A stretch of 64,000 bases of DNA from Liolophura sinensis (lineage: Eukaryota; Mollusca; Polyplacophora; Chitonida; Chitonidae): positions 3,532,160 through 3,596,159 of the forward strand of contig NC_088298.1 in assembly GCF_032854445.1 (NCBI RefSeq), in the 5' to 3' direction. This document shows positions 1-11,959 of the stretch, one piece after another (the first letter of the stretch is position 1; each line of letters starts with the position of its first letter). Position numbers and translations under genes: made by a program. Under the pieces are notes generated by a model. It searched no databases. It worked only from the letters and a program-made list of their open reading frames with translations, and was not told the DNA's origin.

Positions 1-66
1 AGCTGCAGTCGTACAAGTGAAATATTCTTTGAGTACAACGTAAAACAACAATCAAATAAATAAATC
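1..66 (+). repeat. 3' end of tRNA-derived SINE (family A), cut by window edge
   Basis: The window opens inside the 3' part of the common SINE: an AAGTGAAATATTCTT-like block, then a GAGTACAACGTAAAAC block, then a CAATCAAATAAATAAAT tail. The 5' part lies outside the window. Confidence 0.75.
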
Positions 67-2675
67 AATGTACATGTTCCCTCACTACAGTGCAGCAACC
101 CTCTACCACATGATGAGTTCCAAGAAAAGGGATAATACTCAGGGCACTATATTATTACAAGGTAAAAGACAAAATATACATTTGTGTTCCATCTCGCTTT
201 GGTGACGAATCATTTAGAAAATTCCTGGATCTGCATCCAGATCTGCATAGATTGGCAGCTGTGCATAAAATTTCATCCAAATCAGTGTGCAGCTTCTTCT
301 GTAAAGTTGCTTACAGACAGATAAATAAAGGGCACCCAAAACACACAACCTCATTCGCTTATGTATGAATTCTTGTAGCAAAATCACAAAAGCAATTAAT
401 ACTACATGTAAACCATTATGTGTTAATTACAGAAAATGAGGCATGGACGATAGATAAAGCTTGTATAGCAAGTTCGGGATAAACTTTACAAGACACCTAA
501 GTGGCATAACACCTCTGTTTTTGGCATGTACATGTACATGTGTATATATGTAGATGTGCCTTCGGTCAAACAGGCTTGCAGGTTAATATTGCTGATCTGT
601 TACATGAACACAGGCCCTATCATTTTGCCACCTCACACAATGAATTAAAATTACACCCCATTCAGAGTTAATCTGACCCATCGTGCATTGTAACAAGTAC
701 GTACACGCATATGTAGTTACGCATGCAGAGCTTAAAGGTTTACTTGTATTTGAAATCTACCTTCACTACTCAATACATCCAGTATGGGAGGAAACAGGGG
801 CACAGGAAACCCATGACCATCCGAATGTTGTTGCCAGACCTTCTTGTGTACGCATACTACAAGTACATGTATTTCCACAAACGCAATGTTGTGCATTACT
901 TGAGCACAGTGAATCAACATGGCATACAGGACGCCAAAAATTAACACAGCACAAGCCAAGAGCTGTAGCTGCAAACACGTACGTGTTTCTATTTCTGTAT
1001 GTCAGTTATAAAGAAGACAATGTGATATGTTTTCCTGGGTGTCAACTAGGTGTTGACAGGCAATGATAAATGCTTGGGCGACAGGCAAGTAAATAAATTA
1101 TATGTGTTGTAAACGGATAATGGATATAAATATATATATATCACTGGGGTGACACGGTTTGCCACTGATAGTCCTGTCACGAAAACAACATGTGGAAGGC
1201 ATAACCTTTACATTTATAGTACATGTACATTCATCAACTCCGAGGAGTGCAACAACAACACAATGATTTCCAGCACTGAGTGGTCAGTGATGTCATCGGC
1301 AGCCAGCAGAAATGTCAATAACACAAAACCTCCCTGACAGTCGTTTGTCGTTGTTCTTAGATATTAAATACAAAATCATGGATGACAAATGAGCGAAAAT
1401 GAACCCAGCATAAATTCTGGCAAGCCAGAAGGAGTCTGCAATGATGAGAAAAACGTCTTCTGGCCGAAATACAGCCCGATTCTATTTCCGTTCAAACTCA
1501 AAGCAGACTCCAAGCAAGGCTGAGGAGATTTTGGCACGTTTGTCGGAGCAACACCGACGAAATCAAACACTAATAAAATACTACAACCTGGACGGAAGAA
1601 ACATTCCACTTCCGTGTCGCTTGCAGCGTCCCCCGTCGACTCACACGCACTCATTTTCGCCCGTAGTCCATAGTTTTATCCATTTATCGCAAATATTCCA
1701 CTACACTTCGTCTGATAATGCCTCAAGTCGGCCATTTTGGTTCTTTATTTCTGATGCTTGGGATTCGGTAGTTTCCGTCACTTTCCGTATTACCGTAAAT
1801 GACCCAATAACAAACGGTCTGCTTTTGTCAATTTTCCAGCTGATTCATTTCACATTAGAAAACAACCGCCAATAATAATGTACTGCCAAAGCGTGAAACT
1901 GAATTATCCATAGACATTATATGAACGAATGTTTTCTACGAAATTGTAGCCATAGTAGCTGTTACCTGGGTATAAATTTCATATACATTACAGGACTAGG
2001 GCCATCCAAATTATTTGGTTTGTGTCATGTTTTATAAATGCGGATGTTTTCCACTCTACATACAAGAGAAATAAGGTCTACATTCGTAAAACAAAGGCCA
2101 TTCTAATTAAAGAAGTTTATTTTCCAACATAGAACCATGTAGTGGAGATAGGGCGACTTACAATGTAAAATCAACACACGAATCTGCACACCTGTACACG
2201 GGAAGAAAAACGACCAAAAACGGCAACATTGTATTTGTTAAGAAAAGGATAATATTGAAACTTAATTAATATAATAGTGACTGTTTTAATTAAAACAAAA
2301 GATCAACAAACAAAAATTTAACAATGAGTTATTTGTTTTATGTCTATCGTCGTCTTGAAATTTTTTTTTAATTTACACTAAACCACTCACCTACAACATG
2401 TACCTGGCAAACACAAAACTTCATTATGAATGTACTTCTTTGATTGCTGCTGAACGCCATACTCAAGAATTTTCACCGACATACGACGTCGGTCAGTTTA
2501 GTAGGCGCATAGAGCAAACCAGAGTGCCCGGGGTAAACCACCCACCTCTGACAAGTTACTGAGGAACTTCCCCACGTGTGCATGACATACAGCTCCATAT
2601 CTTGGTTTTAATCAAATGATCTTCAACAAATGTTATCTGCACAAACGGCCATTAAGGCCTACAGAGTTTATACAA
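67..2675. other. Non-coding stretch without recognised gene
   Basis: I recognise no gene. Short frames around 683-1066 and 1376-1875 overlap on both strands and show no domain. A diverged member of dispersed family C (gccatactcaagaatttt..., ...tgcccggggtaaacc) occupies about 2450-2575. The rest is AT-rich sequence. Confidence 0.5.
2450..2575 (+). repeat. Dispersed repeat family C, copy 1
   Basis: It shares ordered blocks with 12660-12800 and 33530-33612: 'gccatactcaagaatttt', 'gacggtcggtttta'-like, 'agtgcccggggtaaacc', 'gacaagttactgaggaactt'. It has no coding potential and is probably a degraded SINE related to the mollusc 'acgccatactcaagaat' class. Confidence 0.5.
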
Positions 2676-2933
2676 GGGGCCTCCGTGGCTCAGTCGGTTA
2701 GCGCGCTAGCGCAGCGTAATGAACTAGAAGCCTCTCACCAATGAGAGTTCAAGTCAAGCTCATGCTGGCTTCCTCTCCGGCCTTAAGTGAGAAGGTCTTC
2801 TGGCAACCTCCGGATGGTCGTGGGTTTCCCCCCGGACCCTGCCCGGTTTCCTCCCACCATAATGCTGGCCGCCGTCGTATAAGTGAAATATTCTTGAATA
2901 TGGCGTAAACACCAATCAAATAAATAAATAAAT
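2676..2933 (+). mobile_element. Near full-length tRNA-derived SINE (family A) with target-site duplication
   Basis: The head reads GGGGCCTCCGTGGCTCAGTC and continues GGTTAGCGCGC. It contains an A-box-like TGGCTCAGTCGG and a B-box-like GAGTTCAAGTC, so a tRNA origin and an internal pol III promoter are likely. A conserved body follows (gcaacctccggatggtcgtg; ataatgctggccgccgtcgt), then an (AAAT)n tail. It is flanked by ACAGAGTTTATA at 2661-2672 and ACAGCGTTTATA at 2934-2945, a 12-bp target-site duplication with one mismatch. It resembles the RUDI/V-SINE type of molluscs; that family name is from memory and was not searched. Confidence 0.85.
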
Positions 2934-2959
2934 ACAGCGTTTATAAATTACTGTGGGTT

Positions 2960-3036
2960 GGGGAATAAACAAATTATTTGTCCATGGCGCGGTTTGAACC
3001 CGTACCACGCGATTCCCAGATTAATGCTCTCAACTG
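2960..3036 (-). repeat. tRNA-like SINE head, minus strand
   Basis: On the minus strand there is an A-box-like 'gttgagagcattaatctgg' followed by a B-box-like 'acgggttcaaaccgcgccat'. The T-arm (cgggttcaaaccg) is near perfect, but there is no complete cloverleaf. I read it as a tRNA-derived SINE module rather than a functional tRNA gene. Confidence 0.4.
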
Positions 3037-3817
3037 AAATCAAATACGTCTCAGAACGTGACAAAATATGCACCTATATGCAAATATGCAAAAAAAAAAA
3101 CCCAGCTACACCTTACAATCTGTTAAGTACCTATAATTTGTGTAATTTTAAACTACAGATTTAAACCTTTAATGAACAAAAAATATGACGAAAGAAGATA
3201 AACAATATGACACATTGTTGCTTGATGTATTTAGTTATTGTGTTTATTTATTTCATAGCTCTTATTTTGTGTTATACACTAGACTTTTTCACAGATACCA
3301 GGGATGTCATTTTCACAAAGGCAGAGACTACTTAGGCAATGGCCAGCATGCGATGCGATCTAAACAAACACGGCTAATAAGACACAAACACGTTATGATT
3401 ATCCTTTCTACAGATAATTTATCAAATCAAAGCGTTGGGCTCGCTTCCTAGGATCCCGTGTTATTGCGGTTTCACAAATGGAAATTTGAATGACTACTTA
3501 ACTATATATTAAACCCTGTTTATTTTCATATAAAGGGGAAGTTATTTATTTTTTTCAGCAATATAACACCACTCTTCAAAGGGGAGTCGTGCTAATTACC
3601 AAGGGAGATAACACCAAAAGGAAAATGTGAAAGGCAAAGCGAAAACATGAATGACTGCTAAGTGGGATTACTCACGGTCGTTTGCACAAATTAAGTCATA
3701 ACTAGACAATGGTGATATTGGGGATTCGTGGTTAAACCTGTTGGGTATTGATGATACATGAAAGCACGCACGATGTGAATGTTTCATATGCATTAATTAT
3801 AATTCCACTTCGTTAAC

Positions 3818-4074
3818 TCGGTCTCAGTTGGTTAGCGCGCTAGCGCAGCGTAATGAACCAGGAGCCTCTCACCAACGCGGTCGCTGTGAGTTCGTCCAGC
3901 TCATGCTGGCTTCCTCTCCGGTCGTACGTCGGAAGTTTTGTCAGCAACCTGCAGATGGTCTTGGGTTTGCCCTTGGCTCTGCCCGATTTCCTTCCACGAT
4001 AATGCTGGCCGCCGTCGTGTAAGTGAAATATTGTTGAGTACGGCGTGAAACACCAATCACATAAATAAATAAAT
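3818..4074 (+). mobile_element. Family A SINE, nearly complete
   Basis: It has the same order as the 2676 copy: 'tcagttggttagcgcgctag', a conserved body, 'aatgctggccgccgtcgtgt', and an (AAAT)n tail. The first few bases of the tRNA-like head are diverged. Confidence 0.8.
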
Positions 4075-4452
4075 ATTAACCCGGTGACTATTCCACTTGA
4101 GAGGCGTGGCTCCCTTTCGGGATCTGCACACTCACGGAATTTTCAAGACTGCCGGGCAACATTGCAGGCAAAGCCATCGAGGTGATCATACACGAAATTC
4201 AATTATCTTCTACCAATATCACTGTCATGCAGCTGTAGGAATCATGGGAAAGATTGTCAGTAATTCACCAAAGGTTTGTGGTTTACTACACGCACTTCGG
4301 TTGAATGACTTCATCCGTAAAATTAAAAACTGTAAATGTGCAAATGCAATATTCTGAAGTACGACCTTAAACCACTAATAAATAAGTAAATAGACAAGTA
4401 AAGCTGAAATGAATTCATTTTTTTTTAAAATTATAATATTGAGTTTATAGTT

Positions 4453-4466
4453 GTCTCTTTGATAAA
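4453..4466 (+). repeat. 5' target-site duplication of the LINE
   Basis: GTCTCTTTGATAAA is repeated exactly at 10092-10105, on either side of the retrotransposon. Confidence 0.85.
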
Positions 4467-4930
4467 GGAGACCGGTTTGAGAGGCTGTAGAGTACGGACG
4501 TGTTTTGGCCCAGCTCTGTCACGGGCCACACGGGCAGCTACCGAGCCCTTGCACTGAGAATCAGATTGTATGTACGTATGTATATAAAACTTTAACTATG
4601 CAATATGTTGCTGACTGTGTAACTGCTTAGTTTAGTCTTTCTTACTTTCATCCCCCCTCCCCCGATTTTTTTCTTTTCTTTGGGGTTTTTTTGGGGTGTG
4701 GGGGGGATTGGCCGTTTGATTTTGGAGGTAAAATTTTTTAAAAAATCAATCAATTGTTAGAGTAGGCTAGGTTTAGGGAATCTTGTAAAGGGCACAGTGA
4801 GACTCTAAACTAACCAGGGCTTCTGTTGTCTTGTCCATTGCCCCGAAGCGCCCCGGTGGTGGGGTATCCCAATAACTGTCAGTGTACTAACTTCACTTGT
4901 CGATGCACATATATAGCGATCAACCCAATT

Positions 4931-6207
4931 ATGCTAGAGGAAGGCATGGACATATTTCAAACTCAAACTTCTGCTGCCGGAAGTAAACGAAACCGGTCTC
5001 CCGAAGACGATACTCGTGAAACTGATACTCGAGGTGAAAAGCCAAAAGAGACAACTGTCAGCCAGGACTGTATAAATAGCAGCCTGGATGTTATAATGTC
5101 GGCTGTTGGTAATGTCCCTACGCGGCCTTCAGTCCTATAAAGTTAGGAGTAGAATTACAAAGGCCAGTGGGTAATGTAAAGTCGGTTAGAAAAATGCCGT
5201 CGAGGAATTTGATTGTGACATGTATTTCTACAGGACAATGTAGCAAACGGCTGAGGCTAAACAGTATCATGGGTAGAGATGTAACCTGCACTGTGCAAAA
5301 CAAGTCTTTGCTGAAGGGTGTTATATACGGCAACTGGGACGATATATCTCCGGACAAAATTTTAGATGTCCTGAAATCCGAGAAATGTTGTAAAGTTGAA
5401 AGGCTAAAGACCGGAAAGAATAAGTCTCCTAGCAACGCAATGATACTTCATTTTGACTGTAAATCACTCCCGGAAGAAGTAAAATTGGGTTATCAGGTAT
5501 TTTCAGTCAAACAGTTTATTCCTGCTGTGGTTCGTTGCTACAAATGCCAGAGAATAGGGCATATAGCAATGCGTTGTAAAGGGTCGGCCAGATGTCCTTG
5601 ATTTGTTGGGGGGCACGAGTTTCCTAATTGCCCTAATTTAGAGTCCCCAAAATGTAACTGTGGGGGTGAACATAGTGCTGCATACCAAGGCTGTCCAGCC
5701 TATGAACAGGCGAGCAAAGCGCAGCTCATAAAAACACTCATGAAAATGTGTCTTATGCAGCTGCACTGAAAACTGTACATGGCAATGCGGTCAGTTCGAG
5801 CTACCCTCCCCCACCAGGGGTCAACACCCCCAGTTCGTGCAAGCAGAGGAATTTCCCATGGCCAAACACAGCCATAGTACAGCATAATACACCTGTCATG
5901 AATGAATCCCACCCACCAAGACCGACGGCCCAAATGTGTTCTGTTGAAACTCTGAGCGTGTACAGAAAACAATGAGCGTGTACAAACCGATAGTCTTGGG
6001 CCTGATGTACTCACGAACATAGTTGCTTTCTTCACCGAGATTTTATTTCATTGTTGTAAAATACCTAACAATTCTGACATAATCAAATATCTTGCGGGGT
6101 GTGCTCAGCGTCACCTTGGCACGGATATAATTGACTCCGCTGAGTTAATGAATATGTTAAAGTACAGAAAAAAGCCCGACATAATGGATTACAAGGTAGG
6201 AAATCAA
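4931..6207 (+). pseudogene. ORF1 (gag-like, zinc knuckle) of the LINE, broken
   Basis: The protein is read in pieces in three frames (about 4931-5140, 5167-5601, 5748-5975 and 6010-6207). The central piece ends in a CCHC knuckle, CYKCQRIGHIAMRC. An in-frame TGA follows near 5599, and then more knuckle-like sequence (CNCGGEHSAAYQGCP). A gag-typical MSYAAALKT motif follows at about 5748. ORF1 proteins of this type bind the element RNA and form the ribonucleoprotein. At least two frameshifts and one stop make it non-functional as written. Confidence 0.8.
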
Positions 6208-6237
6208 CATCTTCTGTTCGGTCTTCTTTGTATAATT

Positions 6238-9200
6238 ATGGGTTTCAATCTCCTTCATCAGAATATACAGTCCTTATATTCACATGGTCAAGAACTTAAT
6301 TTTTTTTTGTCATCGCTTACAGATAAACCAGATGTTGTTTGCTTACAGGAGACGTTTTTAAAACCACATCTAAACTTCACATACCCTGGCTATGGAATAT
6401 TCCGTGTTGATAGAGTTAATCGTGCTGGAGGAGGGTTCGTAACGTTTATTAGGAATTCTTTCTCTTTTGCAGAAGTTGTGCTACCTAATCTGCAGTGAAC
6501 TGAATGTCAGTGTTACAAAATTGCATTGTGTGATAAACGTTTTGTGAACATTGTAAATCTTTACAATCCCTGCAATAAGATTGAACCACATGACCTGAGC
6601 AAGGTACTTGAGTCATTGGACGGCTCAGTAATATTATGGGGAGATTTTAACGCTCACAACGAACTATGGGGAAGTGACAACACAGATATTAATGGTCATA
6701 CAGTTGCTCAGTTTATAGATGAAAATAATCTAGTTCTTCTAAATGATGGCTCCGGTACTAGGCTTGATATCTGTACTGGCAAAGTATCTGCACTTGATCT
6801 TACCATCTATACTGCATATCTGTGTCCTGCATTCACTTGGAACGTTGACAATGTCTCCCCTTGCGGGAGCGATCATTATCCGATAGCCATAAACTTTGGT
6901 TTGTTACCGCATTGCAGCTCTGGAGTAGGCCTCCCTAAATGGAAATTGAAGAAGGCAGATTGGTACAAATATCGTAAGGAATGTGAGACGAGCTTTTCTG
7001 AAACTACTTTTGACAATGATATTGATACAAACGTTGTTGATGCCATCAACTTTGCAGCTGAGAAATCTATTCCTCAGTCGAAGCCTAGTCTAGAAAGACA
7101 CCAGTCCCATGGTGGAACGAGGAATGCAGCTCAGCTATAAGGGATAGGAAACGGACCAAGAATAGGGCATGTCGTAGGCGTCTCTATGAAGATATCATTG
7201 CAAGGCTGTTGCACAGCGTGTTATTAAGCAAACACAGAAAGCCCATTGGCGTGAATATTGCTCAAATCTCACCAATCGCACTTCTTTTAAGACCGTGTGG
7301 TCTCAGGTGAAAACAATCAGCGGAAATCGTAAGCACTCAGCTATTCCTATACTGAGTACTGATATGACATGATCAGTTACAGACAAAGACAAATGCAATG
7401 CTTTAGCAGACAACTTTGCATATGTATCAAGTTCGGATAACTACGATCCGGAATTTCTGGAACACAAGGAAAACATGGAAAACCCCAATTCTTTTGAAAA
7501 TGTATTATTCGATGATTTGGCAATAAATGAGGAGTTTTCACTCCCTGAGTTAAAACAAGCTCTTTCAGCTAAGAAGGACTCTTCTCCCGGGGAAGACAAT
7601 ATAAGTTACTCAATGATTAAGAACTTGCCAGATAAATGTTGAAACGTTTTGTTAGTTCTGTACAATTCTGTGTGGAATAAAATGTTTCTCCCCTTAGCAT
7701 GGAAGAGGGCAACAGGAGTTCCAATTGCCAAACCTGGAAAAAACGCATCGTTTCCATCATCATACCGACCAATTGCACAGACGTCTTGTCTTTGTAAAGT
7801 CATAGAGACTATGGTGAATTCCAGGTTGGTTTGGTTTCTGACTAAAAATAACATTTATTCGCCCACCCAAAGCGGATTTCGAGCTAACAGAAGCTCCACT
7901 GATAATATTTTAACACATGAGTCAACCATTTTTAGATCCTTGGCCAATAAAGAGTCGGCCTCTGCAGTTTTCTTGGACCTCGAGAGAGCTTATGATATGC
8001 TATGGAAACACACCCTGTTGATGAAGATGAGAGACCTTAGTATCGGTGGTAACTTATTTTGTTGGGTTAAAAGTTTTGTGTCTGACCGGCTAATTCAGGT
8101 AGCCTACGTATTGGCAAAACCTATTCCCATCCTGTTCTTGTTGAAAACGGGATGCCCCAGGGAAGCGTAATATCGCCGACTCTCTTCAACATCGCCATAA
8201 ATGACCTCCCCGATGTGTTGAATCCTAATTTAAGCCGTCCGCTATTTGCAGATGATAAAGGCATATTGTATGGTAGAAGAAATCTTCTGCTTGCTAGAAA
8301 GTGCATACAAGAAGGTTTGGATTCTATCTCGGCGTGGAGTAAAGCATGGGAGTTCAAGTTTTCAACAGCTAAGACAGAAGCGGTAATTTTCACTAACAAA
8401 ATGTTACTACCTTCCATGTTGGTATATCTGAATGGTAGTGAGGGTAAGATTGTAAAAGCGTTTTTTAAAATCGACTCCAGGCTTATTTGGAATGCTCATG
8501 TAAATTCCATGGTAGCAAAATGCCAGAAAGCTCTCAATCTGATGAGAGCTGTATCTGGGAAATGTTGGGGCGCTGACACTCATTGTCTATTGTTAATGTA
8601 TCAAGCGCTTATTCGTTCACGGTTAGATTATGGATGTGAAGCCTGTGCTTCAGTTAAAGCTAAGCTTGACAATATTCAATGTTCAGCGCTCCGTATTGCA
8701 ACAGGTACGCTTAAAACAACTCCTTTAAATGCACTTAAACATCTATGTAATGAATGGCCTCTTTTTGTTCGAAGACAGCTTCAATCGCTGCAATTTGTTG
8801 TGAAGTTGATGGCTTCACATGGGAACTCAACAACTTACATTTTCAAACCATCCTATTATGATATTTTGTTTGAAGGTACAAGCAGAAAAAGAGAGCCCTT
8901 TAGTGTACGAGCAAAACGTATGTACGACACAATGCAGATCGCCGGCATTCAAATCTGGTACAAATTTATTCCTGCGTTTCCTCCATGGAAGTTACGTCTA
9001 CCGAATATTTCACAAGCGTTACACAGAGAAGTGAAAAAGTCAGATAACTCAGAGTTTGTCTCCCTTTTCTCTAGGGATTATATTGCCAGAACGTGGAGCC
9101 ACTATCTACAGGTTTTTGCAGATGCCTCAGAGTGCCCGGATACTGAGAAAACCGGCTGTGCGTTTTGTGTCCCAGAAGTTCACCATAGTAAGGCGTTTAG

Positions 9201-9969
9201 ACTTACGGATGCAGTATCGGTATTTACTGCTGAATTGACTGGGATTCTGTGTGCGTTGCATTTTTTAGCAGATTTTAAGCCAGCAAGAGCCGTTATCTTC
9301 ACCGATTCTCTAAGTGCGATACTTGCTTTACAGAATTTTACGTCAAGGAAATGCTCTCCAATCATTTTTAATATACTTCATTTTTATTCTACCAAGGTGT
9401 GGAAATCTGTTTTGAGTGGGTCCCAGGCCATTCTAGTATTGCATGTAATGAATGGGCGGACAAGCTAGTGAAGCAAGCACTGTCTCATTTACATAACGCT
9501 CAACATGTGTCTGTGTCTGTTTCAAAAGTAATGTATATATTTAAGCGGAATTTTATTTCAGTTTGGCAGGAAGACTGGGACACCTCCACTAAAGAGAGAT
9601 ATTTTTATAATTTTAATAACAGTGTTTCTACTTCTCACCTTGTTAGTCTTTCTTCCAGGCGAGCAGAAATCCTATGCAACAGAATGAGGACCGGGCACAT
9701 TCAAACGAATTGAATGTTTAAACAGATTTCATTTACATGATACGGGTGTTTGTGATCATTGCCAGGTTGAGGAAACAATTGAGCATATGTTATTCTGATG
9801 CCCACATTGTACTCTCCAGCTACATCGCTATTATGCGGAACAACTCTGTGCTGGCATTACAGACCCCTGCCCAGACAATGTTTTAAGGCCGGGCAAGAAG
9901 CCTGGTAGAGTCTTCGAAGCCACAGTAAGATTCCTGCTTCCATGTGCTAGGAGAAAATTTAGAGTATAG
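6238..9969 (+). pseudogene. ORF2 (endonuclease-RT-RNase H) of the LINE, broken
   Basis: The endonuclease part (6238-7140) has LHQNIQSL, VCLQET, GDFNAHNELWG and GSDHYPI motifs, with an in-frame TGA at 6496-6498. The reverse transcriptase part (about 7649-8450) has SSYRPIAQTS, SGFRANRSSTDNI, VFLDLERAYD, MPQGSVISPTLFN and the catalytic FADD, with a frameshift near 8110-8150. The RNase H part (about 9100-9470) has FADAS, AELTGIL, FTDSLSAIL and, after another frameshift near 9399-9460, a HSSIACNEWADKL motif. The C-terminal zinc motif CDHCQVEETIEHMLF then a stop then CPHC lies near 9750-9815. The reading frame ends with TAG at 9967-9969. The catalytic residues are all still visible, so decay is recent relative to domain loss. 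Confidence 0.88.
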
Positions 9970-10091
9970 TTCTCATCTCTATGTTATAATGCATTAATGT
10001 GAACACCAATTGGTGCCAGCACTAATGGTGACGCGCATCTTTCATTAGAATGGAAACGCCATTAAACAAACTACCACCACCACCACTATCC

Positions 10092-10105
10092 GTCTCTTTG
10101 ATAAA
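10092..10105 (+). repeat. 3' target-site duplication of the LINE
   Basis: Exact copy of GTCTCTTTGATAAA at 4453-4466. It directly follows the (ACC)n tail and a short 'actatcc'. Confidence 0.85.
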
Positions 10106-10939
10106 TCGCATGGCAATTTAACGTACTGAATGAACAGCAGAAGTGGTGTATCCTGGGAAGATTATTTCATACAATTGTCTTGGAACCGTTATTTGAAAAA
10201 GAAAGGCAGATCAAAAGTGAAGAGTAATCAGAACCGCCACTGAAAATTGTATCTAAAATAATTTTTAATATTATTTTGTTCCGAAAGCTAAATATATTCA
10301 AATGTTTGGATTCGAAGGTGTGCTTAATATGATCAGAACATCTTCGTTTGATTTAGAAACTTTGACGTCACAAGCAGTTTTCCACACTTTATTAGCACCG
10401 TATTTTTACGTATAGTTATCAGTTAATTTTCTGACGAACTTTACTTCATTTTTGGCTTTCTTTTTACTTTAACTGTATTCCTTGGACCAAGAGTCTCTGA
10501 ACTGGTTGGATATTTGAAGTTTATAGGCTAATGTATACATAACAGGGAAACATGGATCTTAACATAAGCTACATCAATGTACCACTGTGTTCCCTTAGAT
10601 GAATTGGATCCACACAGCAAAACCTAACAAGCATGTACATGTTAAAATAAATACGGCTGTTTGACCACTCTAGTAGGCATGTCACACTTTTTCTATAAAA
10701 ACACCAATATTTTGGTGAAAACCTTGGAAATGATTGCTGGAAACGTCATGGTTATAAATAGGATGCCAGCCTATGTTTTCTTAAAAACGTATGCGTATGG
10801 TCCCACAATGTCACGCGTTTATGGATAAGACGTCTGCTTTCAAATAAAAACAGCAAGTCGCTTGCACATTAATGCGTATTTTTATAAAAACATGTCATTA
10901 ATATTTACAGCGTAAATGACTGACAACAAAGTCACAAAG
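10106..10939. other. Non-coding stretch
   Basis: AT-rich sequence without a frame or repeat that I recognise. Confidence 0.5.
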
Positions 10940-10979
10940 GTTTAGATGCATGCCTTCGTGTGCCGTGTTTTAAGTTCTT
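10940..10979 (+). repeat. Left 40-bp direct repeat flanking a LINE fragment
   Basis: Starts GTTTAGATGCATGCCTTCGT. It matches 11144-11183 with three substitutions. Confidence 0.8.
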
Positions 10980-11143
10980 CTATGTCCTGCATTCACCTGG
11001 AACGTTGACAATGTCTCCCCTTGCGGGAGCGATCATTATCCGATAGTCAGTAACTTTGGTTTGTTACCGCATTGCAGCTCTGGAGCAGGCCTCCCCTAAA
11101 TGGAAATTGAAGAAGGCAGATTGGCACAAATATCGTAAGTATC
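10980..11143 (+). mobile_element. Internal LINE fragment (end of endonuclease domain)
   Basis: About 160 bp closely match 6820-6978 of the neighbouring LINE (for example GGAACGTTGACAATGTCTCC and AAATGGAAATTGAAGAAGGC), with a few substitutions and one extra C. Neither a 5' nor a 3' end of the element is present. The fragment sits exactly between two 40-bp direct repeats. Confidence 0.85.
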
Positions 11144-11183
11144 GTTTAGATGCATGTCTTCGTGTGCTGTGTTTTAATTTCTT
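11144..11183 (+). repeat. Right 40-bp direct repeat flanking the LINE fragment
   Basis: Starts GTTTAGATGCATGTCTTCGT. It differs from 10940-10979 at three positions. Confidence 0.8.
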
Positions 11184-11680
11184 TTACCACATGATATCGG
11201 AAACTACAGACTGCGTTTTGATTTTAAATTTTTATCCTTGAAAATTTATAATACACCAACAATTGGGCACTAAAAGAAAAATGCATCATAAGAAGTCATG
11301 GGTGGGTATTGGATTTTCTTAATTATTAGATTTGAAAGTTGGCATCAACTACACTCCTTTAAGTCGTAAGGGGGTTATATGAGGAATAGTGAAATAGGGG
11401 GAAATGGATGAAATTCTTGATTTCAAACAACTATGTAGATTGCAAATGATACTTTACTTCATTAGGATTTATACAGGAAGGCAATTCTAATTCAAAATAA
11501 TTTTTATAAAGCCACTCTTCCAGTACCGGTATGCAAAACTCCCAACAGTAGGTATCGCAAGTTTCTGTGTTTTGTTTTCTTGCCACTTTTAAAAACTTAT
11601 GAAAAGATACAGATTTTGTGTAAATGTCGTCTCATAAAATAACGATTTCTTTGCTCAAGCATTGTGTACAAAACGATTTT
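11184..11680. other. Non-coding stretch
   Basis: AT-rich, with no gene or repeat recognised. Confidence 0.5.
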
Positions 11681-11684
11681 TTAG

Positions 11685-11925
11685 TAATTCTAGACCAGTG
11701 ACGTCTAATAAATTGCAGTTAAGATCACTGCATTTTTTACCTTGTTCTGATTAAGCCATGGTGCTAGGTGACGTGTCATTTGCTACTATTTATGCATTTA
11801 CATAAACAGTTAGAATAAAACACTGACTAAGGTAAATGAGAGACCATATTTCACGTGGGACCTTTTTGTCAGCTATGACACTGTCGTCACTCCTCTAATT
11901 TTATTCTCTATGCTGCGCATCTTAA
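11685..11925 (+). repeat. Dispersed element D, copy 1 (single 48-bp-type unit)
   Basis: Blocks 'ttctagaccagtgacgtcta', 'gattaagccatggtgctagg' and 'tttgctactatttatgcatt', then 'cacactgtcgtc..ctctatgctg'-like sequence, match 46080-46300 in order. The 46-kb copy carries the tandem array; this one has only one unit. Confidence 0.7.
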
Positions 11926-11959
11926 TTACGTTTTACACAATTTAGATTCGCATTTTGAC

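Larger units (their letters stand above)
4467..10091 (+). mobile_element. Full-length, decayed non-LTR retrotransposon (I-superfamily-like, with RNase H)
   Basis: The element is 5,625 bp between exact 14-bp target-site duplications. In order it has a 5' region with C- and G-rich tracts, a gag-like ORF1 with zinc knuckles, then ORF2 with an apurinic-type endonuclease, reverse transcriptase, RNase H and a C-terminal CCHC motif. The 3' end is a short (ACC)n tract rather than poly(A). Having RNase H and this 3' end argues for the I superfamily (I/Nimb/Loa-type clades) rather than L1, RTE or CR1; the exact clade is inferred. Several frameshifts and in-frame stops show it cannot move by itself. The intact 5' end and perfect duplication suggest a full-length, not very old insertion. 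Confidence 0.9.

Noticed and set aside
1376-1875. Overlapping frames on both strands (KAEEILARLSEQHRRNQTLI on plus)
   Set aside because: It reads protein-like in part, but neither strand has recognisable domains or splice partners within the window.
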